Of a stretch of 64,000 nt of DNA, positions 1-7,310 are shown piece after piece. Made by a program: the position numbers and the translations under genes. This stretch comes from an uncultured Dorea sp. GTDB taxonomy: Bacteria > Bacillota > Clostridia > Lachnospirales > Lachnospiraceae. A model generated the notes under the pieces. The model made no database searches and was not told where the DNA came from. It was given only the letters and a program-made list of their open reading frames with translations. The stretch covers positions 1 to 64,000 of the forward strand of contig CAJUMF010000005.1 in the NCBI GenBank assembly GCA_910586965.1, written 5' to 3'. Positions within the stretch are counted from its first letter, which is position 1; each line of letters begins with the position of its first letter.

Positions 1-37
1 ATCTACACTCTTTCCCTACACGACGCTCTTCCGATCT
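1..37 (+). other. Illumina adapter left at contig end
   Basis: These 37 bases match the 3' part of the standard Illumina P5/TruSeq read-1 adapter, ending in GCTCTTCCGATCT. They are library-construction sequence, not genome. Genomic sequence starts at 38, in the middle of a CRISPR repeat, which fits an assembly that stopped inside a repeat array. Confidence 0.97.
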
Positions 38-226
38 ACTCAAGCCCCTCTTCCTCCCGTTAATCCCAGCTCCGAGTTTGAGAATGATGTAAAAATGTAT
101 GGTACTCAAGCCGTAAAGATTTAAAATAAACTGAACTTCTGGTTTGAGAATGATGTAAAAATGTATGGTACTCAAGCTTGTGGAGTGTAAGAACTGGTGG
201 ATAGCGCGTTTGAGAATGATGTAAAA
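38..226 (+). CRISPR. 3' end of a CRISPR array, type II-like 36-bp repeat, truncated on the left
   Basis: Two complete identical 36-bp repeats lie at 76-111 and 142-177. Each begins GTTTGAGAATGATG and ends GGTACTCAAGC. A partial repeat (last 8 bases, ACTCAAGC) is at 38-45, and a degenerate terminal repeat at 208-226 matches only the first 19 bases. Repeat starts are spaced exactly 66 bp apart, giving three 30-bp spacers at 46-75, 112-141 and 178-207. The 36/30 geometry and GTTTgAGA start resemble type II arrays (family knowledge). The decayed last repeat suggests the leader lies to the left, off the contig, and that crRNAs are read on the plus strand. No cas gene is in the window. Confidence 0.93.
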
Positions 227-272
227 GAAGTATAGATTTTCTTTGGTGCAATTATTAGCATACCGAAAAATA

Positions 273-305
273 TTTGGCACTATATACAAATGCCGAATCT
301 TTTTT
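273..305 (+). terminator. Probable terminator downstream of the CRISPR array
   Basis: A 7-bp stem (TTTGGCA at 273-279 with TGCCGAA at 291-297, one G-T wobble) is followed by TCTTTTTTT. It sits about 50 bp after the last degenerate repeat and before the next gene's likely promoter, so it could end array transcription. Confidence 0.5.
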
Positions 306-320
306 CATATACTTTACATT

Positions 321-350
321 TTGCTTACAAAAACGTACAATGTTCATAAT
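321..350 (+). promoter_or_regulatory. Candidate promoter for the DUF3990/DUF3791 pair
   Basis: TTGCTT at 321-326 and CATAAT at 345-350 are separated by 18 bp, a plausible sigma-A spacing. They lie about 70 bp upstream of the ATG at 421. The -35 is weak, so this is a tentative call. Confidence 0.35.
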
Positions 351-420
351 AATAACAGAATTAATAAGGTAAGTAGACAATAGTGAGCAATAGCAAAAAA
401 TAGATAAGGGTAGAAAAATT

Positions 421-894
421 ATGATTCTTTATCATGCGGGCAAGGAAGTTGTTGAGTTTCCGGAAGTCATGAAAACTCGTTATACAAAAGATTTTTCATG
501 GGTCTTTTACTGTACGAATAATTTGGAACAGGCAGTGCGATGGGCAAATCGCGGGAACGGAGAGCCGGTTGTAAATTTTTATTCATATAATCTGAACAAG
601 AATTTATCTGTTCTATATTTTGACAGTATGACCGATGAATGGCTGGATTTTATTGCAAAATGCAGAAGTGGCGAGACGCACCAGTATGACATCGTGGAAG
701 GGCCTATGGCAAATGATACAGTCTGGAATTATGTAAATGATTTCCTCTCAGGAAGAATAACAAGAAAGCAGTTCTGGGCATTAGCGGAATTCAAATATCC
801 TACTCATCAGGTTAGTTTTCACACATTATCAGCGCTTGATTGCCTGACTTTTGAAAGGAGCGAGATTATCTATGACCGAAAAGGAGAGAAATGA
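421..894 (+). CDS. DUF3990-like protein, candidate toxin
   Basis: The 157-residue protein begins LYHAGKEVVEFP, has a KDFSWVFYCTNN segment near residue 25, then AVRWANR and a YDIVEGPMANDTV motif around residues 97-109. This layout resembles the DUF3990 family, which I recall as having an ADP-ribosyltransferase-like flavour; that activity is family-based inference. There is no signal peptide or membrane segment. Its 3' end overlaps the next gene by 23 bp in another frame, so the two are probably translationally coupled. The pairing of DUF3990 with a DUF3791 protein suggests a toxin-antitoxin or defence module. It lies right after the CRISPR array end. Confidence 0.65.
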   Translation: MILYHAGKEVVEFPEVMKTRYTKDFSWVFYCTNNLEQAVRWANRGNGEPVVNFYSYNLNKNLSVLYFDSMTDEWLDFIAKCRSGETHQYDIVEGPMANDTVWNYVNDFLSGRITRKQFWALAEFKYPTHQVSFHTLSALDCLTFERSEIIYDRKGEK

Positions 895-1315
895 TTTTTT
901 ATATGTATGCTCCCTGATTGAATATATCGCCCGCCGGACAAATAACAGGCGGGGAGCAGTTGTTACGGCGTTGGGGGAGCAGGGAATCCGAAAGCAGCTT
1001 TATGATGCGGAGGTCAATCACTGTCTTTCTTTCGAACAGGTAAGTGATGAAGTGATAGAGCAGTACCACATCACACAGGGCGATTTCGATATGATTACAG
1101 GCTGCAAATACCGGATTCCGGGATTTCAGGATATTGGCGGGCTGTACAGTATCATGATTGAGGACTGCGCGGAACCGGGAGAAGAGGTCAGTGAGCTTAT
1201 AAAGATTTTTACGTCGTTTATCAGTGATGAGATATCGGACTTTCAGACGGATGTCTACTATCAGAATCCAAGCTATCTTGAATGTTCGTATAGAGCGGGC
1301 GTCCTGTTAGAATGA
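872..1315 (+). CDS. DUF3791-like protein with C-terminal extension, candidate partner of the DUF3990 protein
   Basis: The start chosen is ATG 872, with AAAGGAG at 854-860; an upstream TTG in the same frame (851) is less likely. The product is 147 residues. The first 70 or so (KERNDFLYVCSLIEYIARR, then GIRKQLYDAEVNHCLS and VSDEVIEQYH) resemble the short DUF3791 fold. The rest, rich in acidic residues, contains a CKYRIPGFQDIGG segment I do not recognise. The gene overlaps the DUF3990-like gene, so co-expression is likely. The role as antitoxin is inferred from pairing only. Confidence 0.55.
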   Translation: MTEKERNDFLYVCSLIEYIARRTNNRRGAVVTALGEQGIRKQLYDAEVNHCLSFEQVSDEVIEQYHITQGDFDMITGCKYRIPGFQDIGGLYSIMIEDCAEPGEEVSELIKIFTSFISDEISDFQTDVYYQNPSYLECSYRAGVLLE

Positions 1316-1390
1316 AAGTTATTGAGCCGAGGTACAATGGCTTTGTAATTATGGCCGGAATCACAGAGAGACAAAAGGGCAGGAAAGAAA

Positions 1391-2209
1391 ATGATAAAAA
1401 AGACAACAGACAATTTTGACATTTCACAGATCTGCAGCTCCGGACAATGTTTCCGAATGGCGCATATATGCGGAAATACATACAGCGTAATCGCCTCCGG
1501 CCGTTACCTGGAGGTGGAGCAGAATGGAAAGGAATGCATCTTCTCCTGTGATGAGGATGAGTTTGAAACTTTTTGGAAACTTTACTTTGACCTGGAAACC
1601 GATTATTCCTTTTACCTATCCCGGATTAACCCGAAAGACAGCTATCTTAAAGATGCGGCGCAGTTCGGGTCGGGAATCCGGATTCTCCGGCAGGATTTGT
1701 GGGAAATGATTGCGTCTTTCCTCATTTCCCAGCAGAACAATATTGTCAGGATACGAAGGTGCATAAGTAATATCTGTGAACGCTACGGAGAGCGCAAGGT
1801 GAATTTCCGGGGAGAAGAGTATTTTGCGTTTCCGCAGCCGGAGGCGCTGGCGCATTTGCCGGAGGATGCTCTTAAGGAGTGCAACCTGGGCTACCGGAGC
1901 AAATATGTAGTGCGGACGGCGAGGGATGTTGCAGACGGCAGGGCGGACCTGGAGGCTATCCGCTGGATGCCTTACAGACAGGCAAGAGATGAGCTTTTGA
2001 AATTGTTCGGAGTGGGGGAGAAGGTGGCGGACTGTATCTGCCTGTTCGGGCTGCACCGCACGGAGGCTTTCCCGGTTGACACGCATATCCGGCAGGCGCT
2101 GGGGAATCATTATAAAAGAGGATTTCCGAAGAGGCGGTATAAAGGGTACGAAGGTGTCATGCAGCAGTACATATTTTATTGGGAGCTTGAAAACGGCAGG
2201 AAGGAGTAA
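1391..2209 (+). CDS. 8-oxoguanine DNA glycosylase/AP lyase, OGG1 type
   Basis: This 272-residue protein has the OGG1 arrangement: an N-terminal beta domain (residues 1-95, including SSGQCFRM) and an HhH-GPD domain. The hairpin-helix-hairpin reads LFGVGEKVADCICLFGL, with the likely catalytic lysine at K211 and the conserved aspartate at D230 in PVDTHI. LISQQNN near residue 113 matches the family helix. It should excise 8-oxoguanine opposite C in base excision repair in the cytoplasm. Length matches clostridial OGG1 proteins. The next gene starts 4 bp later, so they may be co-transcribed. Confidence 0.9.
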   Translation: MIKKTTDNFDISQICSSGQCFRMAHICGNTYSVIASGRYLEVEQNGKECIFSCDEDEFETFWKLYFDLETDYSFYLSRINPKDSYLKDAAQFGSGIRILRQDLWEMIASFLISQQNNIVRIRRCISNICERYGERKVNFRGEEYFAFPQPEALAHLPEDALKECNLGYRSKYVVRTARDVADGRADLEAIRWMPYRQARDELLKLFGVGEKVADCICLFGLHRTEAFPVDTHIRQALGNHYKRGFPKRRYKGYEGVMQQYIFYWELENGRKE

Positions 2210-2213
2210 GCTT

Positions 2214-3854
2214 ATGGGAATGTTTTTAAACAGCAGGATTCCATTTGATTTATATAAGGCTACTGTATCGGAGAAATATTTTGTGGATAAGACGGAATTA
2301 CTTGCAGAGCTGATTCCGGCTCTCGGGAGAAATCAACGGTTTTTCTGCATTACCCGTCCGCGCCGGTTTGGAAAAAGCGTGATGGCGAATATGGTCGGAG
2401 CTTTCTTTGGTAAAACAGAGGATATGGGGGAGGTATTCGCCGGGCTGAAAATTGCGTCGCCGGAGATTCTCAAAAAATTAGAGAGAAGTCGCTGCAAAGA
2501 CTATCGGGAATATTTGAACCAGTATGATGTTATATATATTGATTTCAGCGAGATGCCGGAAAACTGTACTTCGTACAATGCATATATTACCCGTATCTTG
2601 CAGGGATTAAAGAAAGACATAGCTGAAAGGTTTGCTGAGGAAGTTTCGGGTGAGGAAGTTTCGGTATGGGATATGCTGACAACTGTTTACAGGAAGAGCG
2701 GCCAGCGTTTTATCTTTGTCATGGATGAGTGGGATGCCGTGTTTCATATGGATTTTATCACGGAGTCTGATAAGAGGGATTATCTGCTTTTTTTGAAGTC
2801 GCTTTTGAAAGATAAGATTTATGCGGAGCTGGTCTATATGACCGGAATTCTTCCGATTGCCAAATACTCTGACGGCTCGGAGCTTAATATGTTTTTAGAA
2901 TACAATATGGTGACTTCCGAGCGGTTCAGCGGATATTTTGGGTTTTCAGATTCGGAAGTTGACAGGCTTTATCATATTTACAGAGAGACGGCGGAGGAAG
3001 TTAAGATCAGCCGCGGCGATCTGCGGGTCTGGTATGACGGATATCATACGGCGCTTGGAGAACAGGTGTATAATCCGCGCTCTATTGTATGCGCGCTGAC
3101 GGATAATCAGTTGAGAAATTACTGGACCAGTTCCGGAACTTATGATTCGGTATTTGCCTATGTAAAAGATAATGTGGCTGATATCCGGGATGACCTTGCG
3201 CTTTTATTTGCCGGAGAGCGGATACCGGCGGATATATATGAATACGCTGCGACATCTATGTGCCTGGAGACGAAGGATGAGATTTATTCGGCTATGGTCG
3301 TCTACGGGCTGCTGACGTATGAGGCAGGGGCGGTATCGATTCCGAATAAGGAATTGGCGGATAGCTTTGCGTCTATGATGAAAAAGGAAAAGTCCTTAGG
3401 ATATATTTACAATCTTGCAAATATTTCAAAAAAGATGCTTTCTGCTACGCTCTCAGGCGATACGGGGAAAATGGCAGAGATTTTAAAACTGGCACATGAT
3501 ACAGAGTCTCCGATTTTTTCATATAGTAATGAGGCGGAGCTGTCCGCAGTGGTAAATCTGGTCTATCTTGCGGTCAGAGACAGCTACCGCGTGGAACGCG
3601 AAGATAAGGCGGGTGAAGGGTATGCGGATTTTATCTTTTATCCGGACTGTAAAAGTGCAGATGCCATTATTCTGGAGCTGAAGGTTGACAGCACTCCTGA
3701 TGACGCCATCCGGCAGATTAAAGACAAAAAATATATTCTTCGTTTTAAGGGTAAAATTGCTGAAAAACCTAAATATTCAGGAAGGATACTTGCGGTTGGA
3801 ATCAGTTATAATAAAAAGACGAAAGAACATTTTTGTAAAGTAGAAGAACTTTAA
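2214..3854 (+). CDS. AAA-ATPase-like protein with C-terminal PD-(D/E)XK nuclease-type domain
   Basis: The start at ATG 2214 is set by AAGGAG at 2201-2206; the open frame reaches further back but into the glycosylase gene. The 546-residue product starts with the typical IPFDLYKATVSEKYFVDKT segment. It then has a Walker A-like RPRRFGKS near residues 48-55 and a Walker B-like FIFVMDEWDAVF near 165-176. The C-terminal part holds GYADFIFYP and IILELKVD (about 468-492), the D...ExK core of PD-(D/E)XK folds. The family is common and often multicopy in gut Clostridia and Bacteroidetes; its biological role is unsettled. A second member is cut by the right edge of the window. Confidence 0.85.
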   Translation: MGMFLNSRIPFDLYKATVSEKYFVDKTELLAELIPALGRNQRFFCITRPRRFGKSVMANMVGAFFGKTEDMGEVFAGLKIASPEILKKLERSRCKDYREYLNQYDVIYIDFSEMPENCTSYNAYITRILQGLKKDIAERFAEEVSGEEVSVWDMLTTVYRKSGQRFIFVMDEWDAVFHMDFITESDKRDYLLFLKSLLKDKIYAELVYMTGILPIAKYSDGSELNMFLEYNMVTSERFSGYFGFSDSEVDRLYHIYRETAEEVKISRGDLRVWYDGYHTALGEQVYNPRSIVCALTDNQLRNYWTSSGTYDSVFAYVKDNVADIRDDLALLFAGERIPADIYEYAATSMCLETKDEIYSAMVVYGLLTYEAGAVSIPNKELADSFASMMKKEKSLGYIYNLANISKKMLSATLSGDTGKMAEILKLAHDTESPIFSYSNEAELSAVVNLVYLAVRDSYRVEREDKAGEGYADFIFYPDCKSADAIILELKVDSTPDDAIRQIKDKKYILRFKGKIAEKPKYSGRILAVGISYNKKTKEHFCKVEEL

Positions 3855-3912
3855 GCCTAATGGTGAAATAAAAAATGATATGTTACAAGATTCAGCAGGA
3901 AGGAGGCGCGCC

Positions 3913-4134
3913 ATGTTCCATCTATTCAAGGCAAAAGAGCCTAAACGTCTGACATATGACAAAGAGAACCAGAAACCGGTAATCCGCTGCAGCATCTGCA
4001 CCGGGGAGCAGGTGGCGGGTTTTAAAGATTTACATACGGGGAAATTTACGGACATCTGCCTGCTCCGGAACGAGAAGGACTTGCAGGAGTTTAAGGAGAT
4101 GTACGGAATTACAGAGATTGGAAAGGAGTTTTGA
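3913..4134 (+). CDS. Small conserved protein of unknown function
   Basis: ATG 3913 is preceded by AGGAGG at 3901-3906; an upstream ATG at 3880 lacks a good site. The 73-residue protein contains KPVIRCSICTGEQVAGFKD and HTGKFTDI, then an acidic helix ending ITEIGKEF. I believe close relatives are widespread in Lachnospiraceae, but I know no proven function. The single CSIC pair is too small to infer metal binding. It ends 2 bp before the nitroreductase start, so the two genes are almost certainly one operon. Confidence 0.7.
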   Translation: MFHLFKAKEPKRLTYDKENQKPVIRCSICTGEQVAGFKDLHTGKFTDICLLRNEKDLQEFKEMYGITEIGKEF

Positions 4135-4136
4135 GT

Positions 4137-4643
4137 ATGAGTGAGCGTAGGAACAGCATTTTTCACAGGACAAGTGTCCGGCAGTATAAAGAACAGCCGG
4201 TAGAGAAAGAGAAGGTTGAGCTGATGTTACGGGCGGCTATGGCGGCGCCGTCGTCGATGAACCAGCAGCCGTGGGAGTATTATGTGGTGACGCGGCGGGA
4301 GACTATCGGGAGATTGTCTGAGAGTACGCCCTATACGGGCTGCGCGAAGGGTGCGCCGCTGGTATTTGCAGCGTGTTACCGCAGGGAATGCCTGCGCCCT
4401 ATGTACGCCCACATTGATATGAGCGCGTCGGTGGAGAATCTTTTGCTGGAGGCGGACGAGCTTGGCCTTGGGGCGGTTTGGATGGGAATTGCGCCTATTG
4501 AGGAAAGGATGCGGACGGTGAGGGAAATCATAGGGCTGCCGGATGAGCTGGAGGCGTTTGCGCTCATCGCCTGCGGATACCCGGAAAAGGAGCAGGAGCA
4601 GCAGGACAGGTATGATGCGGCAAGGGTTCATTATATTGAGTAG
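4137..4643 (+). CDS. Nitroreductase-family FMN oxidoreductase
   Basis: The start at ATG 4137 follows AAAGGAG (4122-4128). The 168-residue protein has the nitroreductase signature: an N-terminal RTSVRQYKEQPVE, then AAPSSMNQQPWEYYVV for FMN and the backbone, and GLGAVWMGIAP in the C-terminal half. It likely forms an FMN-binding dimer that reduces nitro compounds or quinones with NAD(P)H; the substrate cannot be told from sequence. It is the last gene of the rightward cluster and converges on the pseudouridine synthase gene. Confidence 0.88.
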   Translation: MSERRNSIFHRTSVRQYKEQPVEKEKVELMLRAAMAAPSSMNQQPWEYYVVTRRETIGRLSESTPYTGCAKGAPLVFAACYRRECLRPMYAHIDMSASVENLLLEADELGLGAVWMGIAPIEERMRTVREIIGLPDELEAFALIACGYPEKEQEQQDRYDAARVHYIE

Positions 4644-4660
4644 TGCTGCAAATAAATAAG

Positions 4661-5242
4661 TTAGGGCGTAAATTCTTTCCACTCGCCCGGTTTCAGGCTT
4701 TCGTCAAGGGGGATGCCGTCTATGGAAATCCGTTTTAATTTCAGTACGCAGCATCCGGCGGTCTTGAGCATCCGCCGGATTTGCCGTTTGCGCCCTTCGG
4801 TAATTGTGATGCGTCCTATGACGATTGGGTGTTCCGGGCGGTTATGCTTTGTGGCATCCTGAATCTCAGGGTGCAGGAGCGGAAGGACTTCCGAGAGGAC
4901 GGCGGTATCAGTGACCTGTACCCGGCAGGGAGCAGTGGGCGTGGAGGAGCCTTTGAGCAGTACGCCGGTTTCCAGGTTATGGATTTTTTCGGCATCCAAT
5001 GTTCCCAGCGCGGTAAATTCATAGATTTTTTCTTTGCGGTGTTCCGGGCGGGTCATGAGCTGGTTCCATCTTCCGTCATCCGTGATGAAGAGAAGTCCTT
5101 CGGTCTGGCGGTCAAGGCGGCCTGCAGGGGATAGATTTTTATTGCCGCATTCTCTGAAATAATCCATCACTGTCGGATAGCGCGAATCCCGCCTGGCAGT
5201 GACGCAGCCGAAGGGCTTATAAAACATATAGTAGTGGTACAT
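4661..5242 (-). CDS. rRNA pseudouridine synthase, RsuA/RluE family, without S4 domain
   Basis: The 193-residue protein starts directly at the catalytic domain (MYHYYMFYKPFGCVTAR), so it lacks the N-terminal S4 RNA-binding domain of RsuA or RluB and resembles the short RluE type. The catalytic motif AGRLDRQTEGLLFITDDG sits at about residues 40-58, with the nucleophilic aspartate in RLD. A later ITEGRKRQIRRML matches the conserved RNA-binding loop. It should isomerise a specific uridine in rRNA; which one is not predictable here. Confidence 0.9.
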   Translation of the reverse strand: MYHYYMFYKPFGCVTARRDSRYPTVMDYFRECGNKNLSPAGRLDRQTEGLLFITDDGRWNQLMTRPEHRKEKIYEFTALGTLDAEKIHNLETGVLLKGSSTPTAPCRVQVTDTAVLSEVLPLLHPEIQDATKHNRPEHPIVIGRITITEGRKRQIRRMLKTAGCCVLKLKRISIDGIPLDESLKPGEWKEFTP

Positions 5243-5386
5243 CTGAGTCTCCTTATAGAAAGCGTTCGCTGATTGTTTTGAACCATTTTATCGGAAACGC
5301 AGTGATTCGTCAAGGAAGTAGCTGTTTGCTCTGTTTTCGATAACTCAAGGAGTACCCATTTCGCTGTTTTTGCAGGAGTAAATAAT

Positions 5387-5821
5387 TTACAAATACTCCC
5401 TCAGTTCCTTACACAGTTTTTCTTCTATAGAAATGAGTTTTTTGCAGATGCCTTTTGCGGTATTGCTGGCTTTTTCATACTGGTTCAGGTATTTGTTCAG
5501 GGATTTTATGCCCATGTCGCAGCCGTCGGTAATCAGGTCGGCAACGGTTGCATCGCTTTCATCCAGCCCCATTTTTATATTTGTCTTAAGCCAGGACATG
5601 CCCTTTGCCATAGGCGACGGCTCTTTATACTCGCTCCCGTGTCGTACTAAAAGTGTGTGGAGCTCATTTCCCAGCGTGCGGTGCTCTTCCTTGCTTTCTT
5701 CAAGTATTTTTTTAAGCTTTGTATCTTTTGTCTTTTCTAAGATTTCGTCGATGGAGACAACCGCCATCTTTGTTCCGGCATCACATTCTTTCAGTAAATT
5801 AATCGTATCATTGTTTTCCAT
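5387..5821 (-). CDS. Ferritin-like four-helix-bundle protein, DUF2383-like
   Basis: The start at 5821 is set by a GGAGGT Shine-Dalgarno just upstream; the open frame extends to 5953 without a better start. The 144-residue protein is almost entirely helical: acidic and lysine-rich helices including MAVVSIDEILEKTKD, EESKEEHRTLGNEL and CDMGIKSLNKYLNQYEKAS. The pattern resembles DUF2383/PA2169-type ferritin-like bundles. Function is unknown; a stress or spore-related role is only a guess. A clear diiron ligand set is not obvious. Confidence 0.6.
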   Translation of the reverse strand: MENNDTINLLKECDAGTKMAVVSIDEILEKTKDTKLKKILEESKEEHRTLGNELHTLLVRHGSEYKEPSPMAKGMSWLKTNIKMGLDESDATVADLITDGCDMGIKSLNKYLNQYEKASNTAKGICKKLISIEEKLCKELREYL

Positions 5822-5879
5822 AATGTACCTCCATAAAAGTTTTGAAAGATAGTATAACCATTTTTGGAAAAAATATGTT

Positions 5880-7004
5880 TTAGAAATTTTCCATGAGGAG
5901 CAGCCAGTTTGCCCGCCACCACCGCATAATCTGCCAGTATCCCGCGCCGCCAAGCCCGTACTCTTTTATCAGGTCAAATTTTGCCTGTATGCTCCGCACG
6001 TCCTCGAACCAGACTTCGTGGTAAATGCCGTCTTTCGTGTAGTTAAAGTAAGGAGACTGAGCGGTTCCGTCGAAATAAATTTCAGCGCCGTTTTGAATGG
6101 CAATCTGCACGGCCTCTACATTTCCGATAGTGACGGCTATCGTTTTCCCGCGCTCAAAAGGCAGCGGCCAGTCGTAGCCGTAGTTGGGAATGCCTAAATG
6201 GATTTTTTCGGGCGGAATCTCTGTGACAGCGTAATCTACTACCCGGCGCACCATATTGAGCGGAGCTACTGCCATGTTGGGCCCGTATTTGTAGCCCCAT
6301 TCGTAGGTCATAAGAAGAACGTAGTCTGCCGCTGCGCCCAAAGCGGCGTAGTCTTTGCCTTCATATAAAAGTCCGGGCTGGCCTGCGGATGTCTTGGGGG
6401 CGAGGGCGACGGACACGGTAAAGCCGTAAGGATGGAGAGCGTCGGCGAGGTCACGGACAAAGGCGGTGAAAAGCTCGCGGTCATCGGCAAGGATATATTC
6501 AAAGTCTACATCTACCCCGGCGTAGCCTTTTGCCCGTAAGATGGATGCAAGCTGCCCGATCAGGTTTTCCTTATAAGATGCATTGCGGACGACGGAGGAG
6601 ATGAGGTTGTTGTTGAACTGGCCGGAGGCGTCAAGGGGTGTCAGGGTGAGGATGGGTCTTACGTCTGCCTGCCAGGCGGCAGCAATCATCCAGCTATCGT
6701 CATTCGGGGGATACACAAGGTCGCCCTGCAACGTGAATCCGTAGGAAAAGACGGACAGTTCCGTGAGATACGGCAGAGTCTGGGTGAGAACCCAATTGCT
6801 GATATAGGTGTAGGCGTACCCGTTTGCCTGTATGGACGGCTTGCCGGATGGGGCGGTGCCGTCGGGGATAAAGAGAGACTGCCCGACGGCAAGGGCGTAA
6901 GGGTATACAATCTGGTTGTCATAGATGAGGTCGTCTGCGGGGATGCCGTATGCGGCGGCGATGGCATCTACGGTGTCCCCGGGGAGTACAGTATAAATTG
7001 CCAT
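5880..7004 (-). CDS. LysM-GH18 glycosidase, YaaH/SleL-like (spore cortex or peptidoglycan)
   Basis: The start at 7004 gives MAIYTVLPGDT, a LysM domain starting at once (residues 3-47, with VGQSLFIPDG at its end). A TTG-initiated frame to 7058 is less likely. The rest of the 374 residues is a GH18 barrel: GYAGVDVDFEYI near residue 160 carries the D-x-D-x-E catalytic motif of the YaaH/SleL group, and LLMTYEWGYKYG and GIPNYGYDW are typical later strands. Relatives are spore-coat N-acetylglucosaminidases acting on cortex fragments. No signal peptide is seen, as usual for proteins assembled onto spores. It suggests a spore-former. Confidence 0.88.
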   Translation of the reverse strand: MAIYTVLPGDTVDAIAAAYGIPADDLIYDNQIVYPYALAVGQSLFIPDGTAPSGKPSIQANGYAYTYISNWVLTQTLPYLTELSVFSYGFTLQGDLVYPPNDDSWMIAAAWQADVRPILTLTPLDASGQFNNNLISSVVRNASYKENLIGQLASILRAKGYAGVDVDFEYILADDRELFTAFVRDLADALHPYGFTVSVALAPKTSAGQPGLLYEGKDYAALGAAADYVLLMTYEWGYKYGPNMAVAPLNMVRRVVDYAVTEIPPEKIHLGIPNYGYDWPLPFERGKTIAVTIGNVEAVQIAIQNGAEIYFDGTAQSPYFNYTKDGIYHEVWFEDVRSIQAKFDLIKEYGLGGAGYWQIMRWWRANWLLLMENF

Positions 7005-7240
7005 AAAAGCCTCGGATGGTTTTTTATAAATATATGCCGGGGAAATGATGTTATTCAATGGTAATGTTTTTCATAATAGATATTTATAGATGATTGCATT
7101 TGTAACATTGATAAAGTCTCGGATGTCCATGTTTTCAGATAACCAATAAGAAGTATCGGGAATTTTGAAAATATTCATTTCAAAACTTAGAAATAAGAGA
7201 TTAATTTTGACAGGAAATTTGTGTATACATGTCCAAAGGG

Positions 7241-7269
7241 TTGACAAAATAATGGGGGAAAGGTATTAT
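7241..7269 (+). promoter_or_regulatory. Sigma-A promoter of the BIG2 protein gene
   Basis: TTGACA at 7241-7246 and TATTAT at 7264-7269 are exactly 17 bp apart. The spacer contains a run of five G. The ATG at 7311 follows with AAGGAGG at 7296-7302. The upstream part of this 306-bp gap (7005-7240) is AT-rich and shows no gene. Confidence 0.8.
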
Positions 7270-7310
7270 TATGTATGGATAATTGTAAGTCATATAAGGA
7301 GGATAAGGAC

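Noticed and set aside
60..251. Minus-strand 63-residue open frame with repeated HTFLHHSQTRS
   Set aside because: It is the CRISPR repeats and spacers read as protein; the period is exactly the 66-bp repeat unit.
4227..4682. Minus-strand 151-residue frame over the nitroreductase gene
   Set aside because: Antisense shadow of a clear nitroreductase; the residue composition is arginine- and proline-rich, typical of GC-biased third positions.
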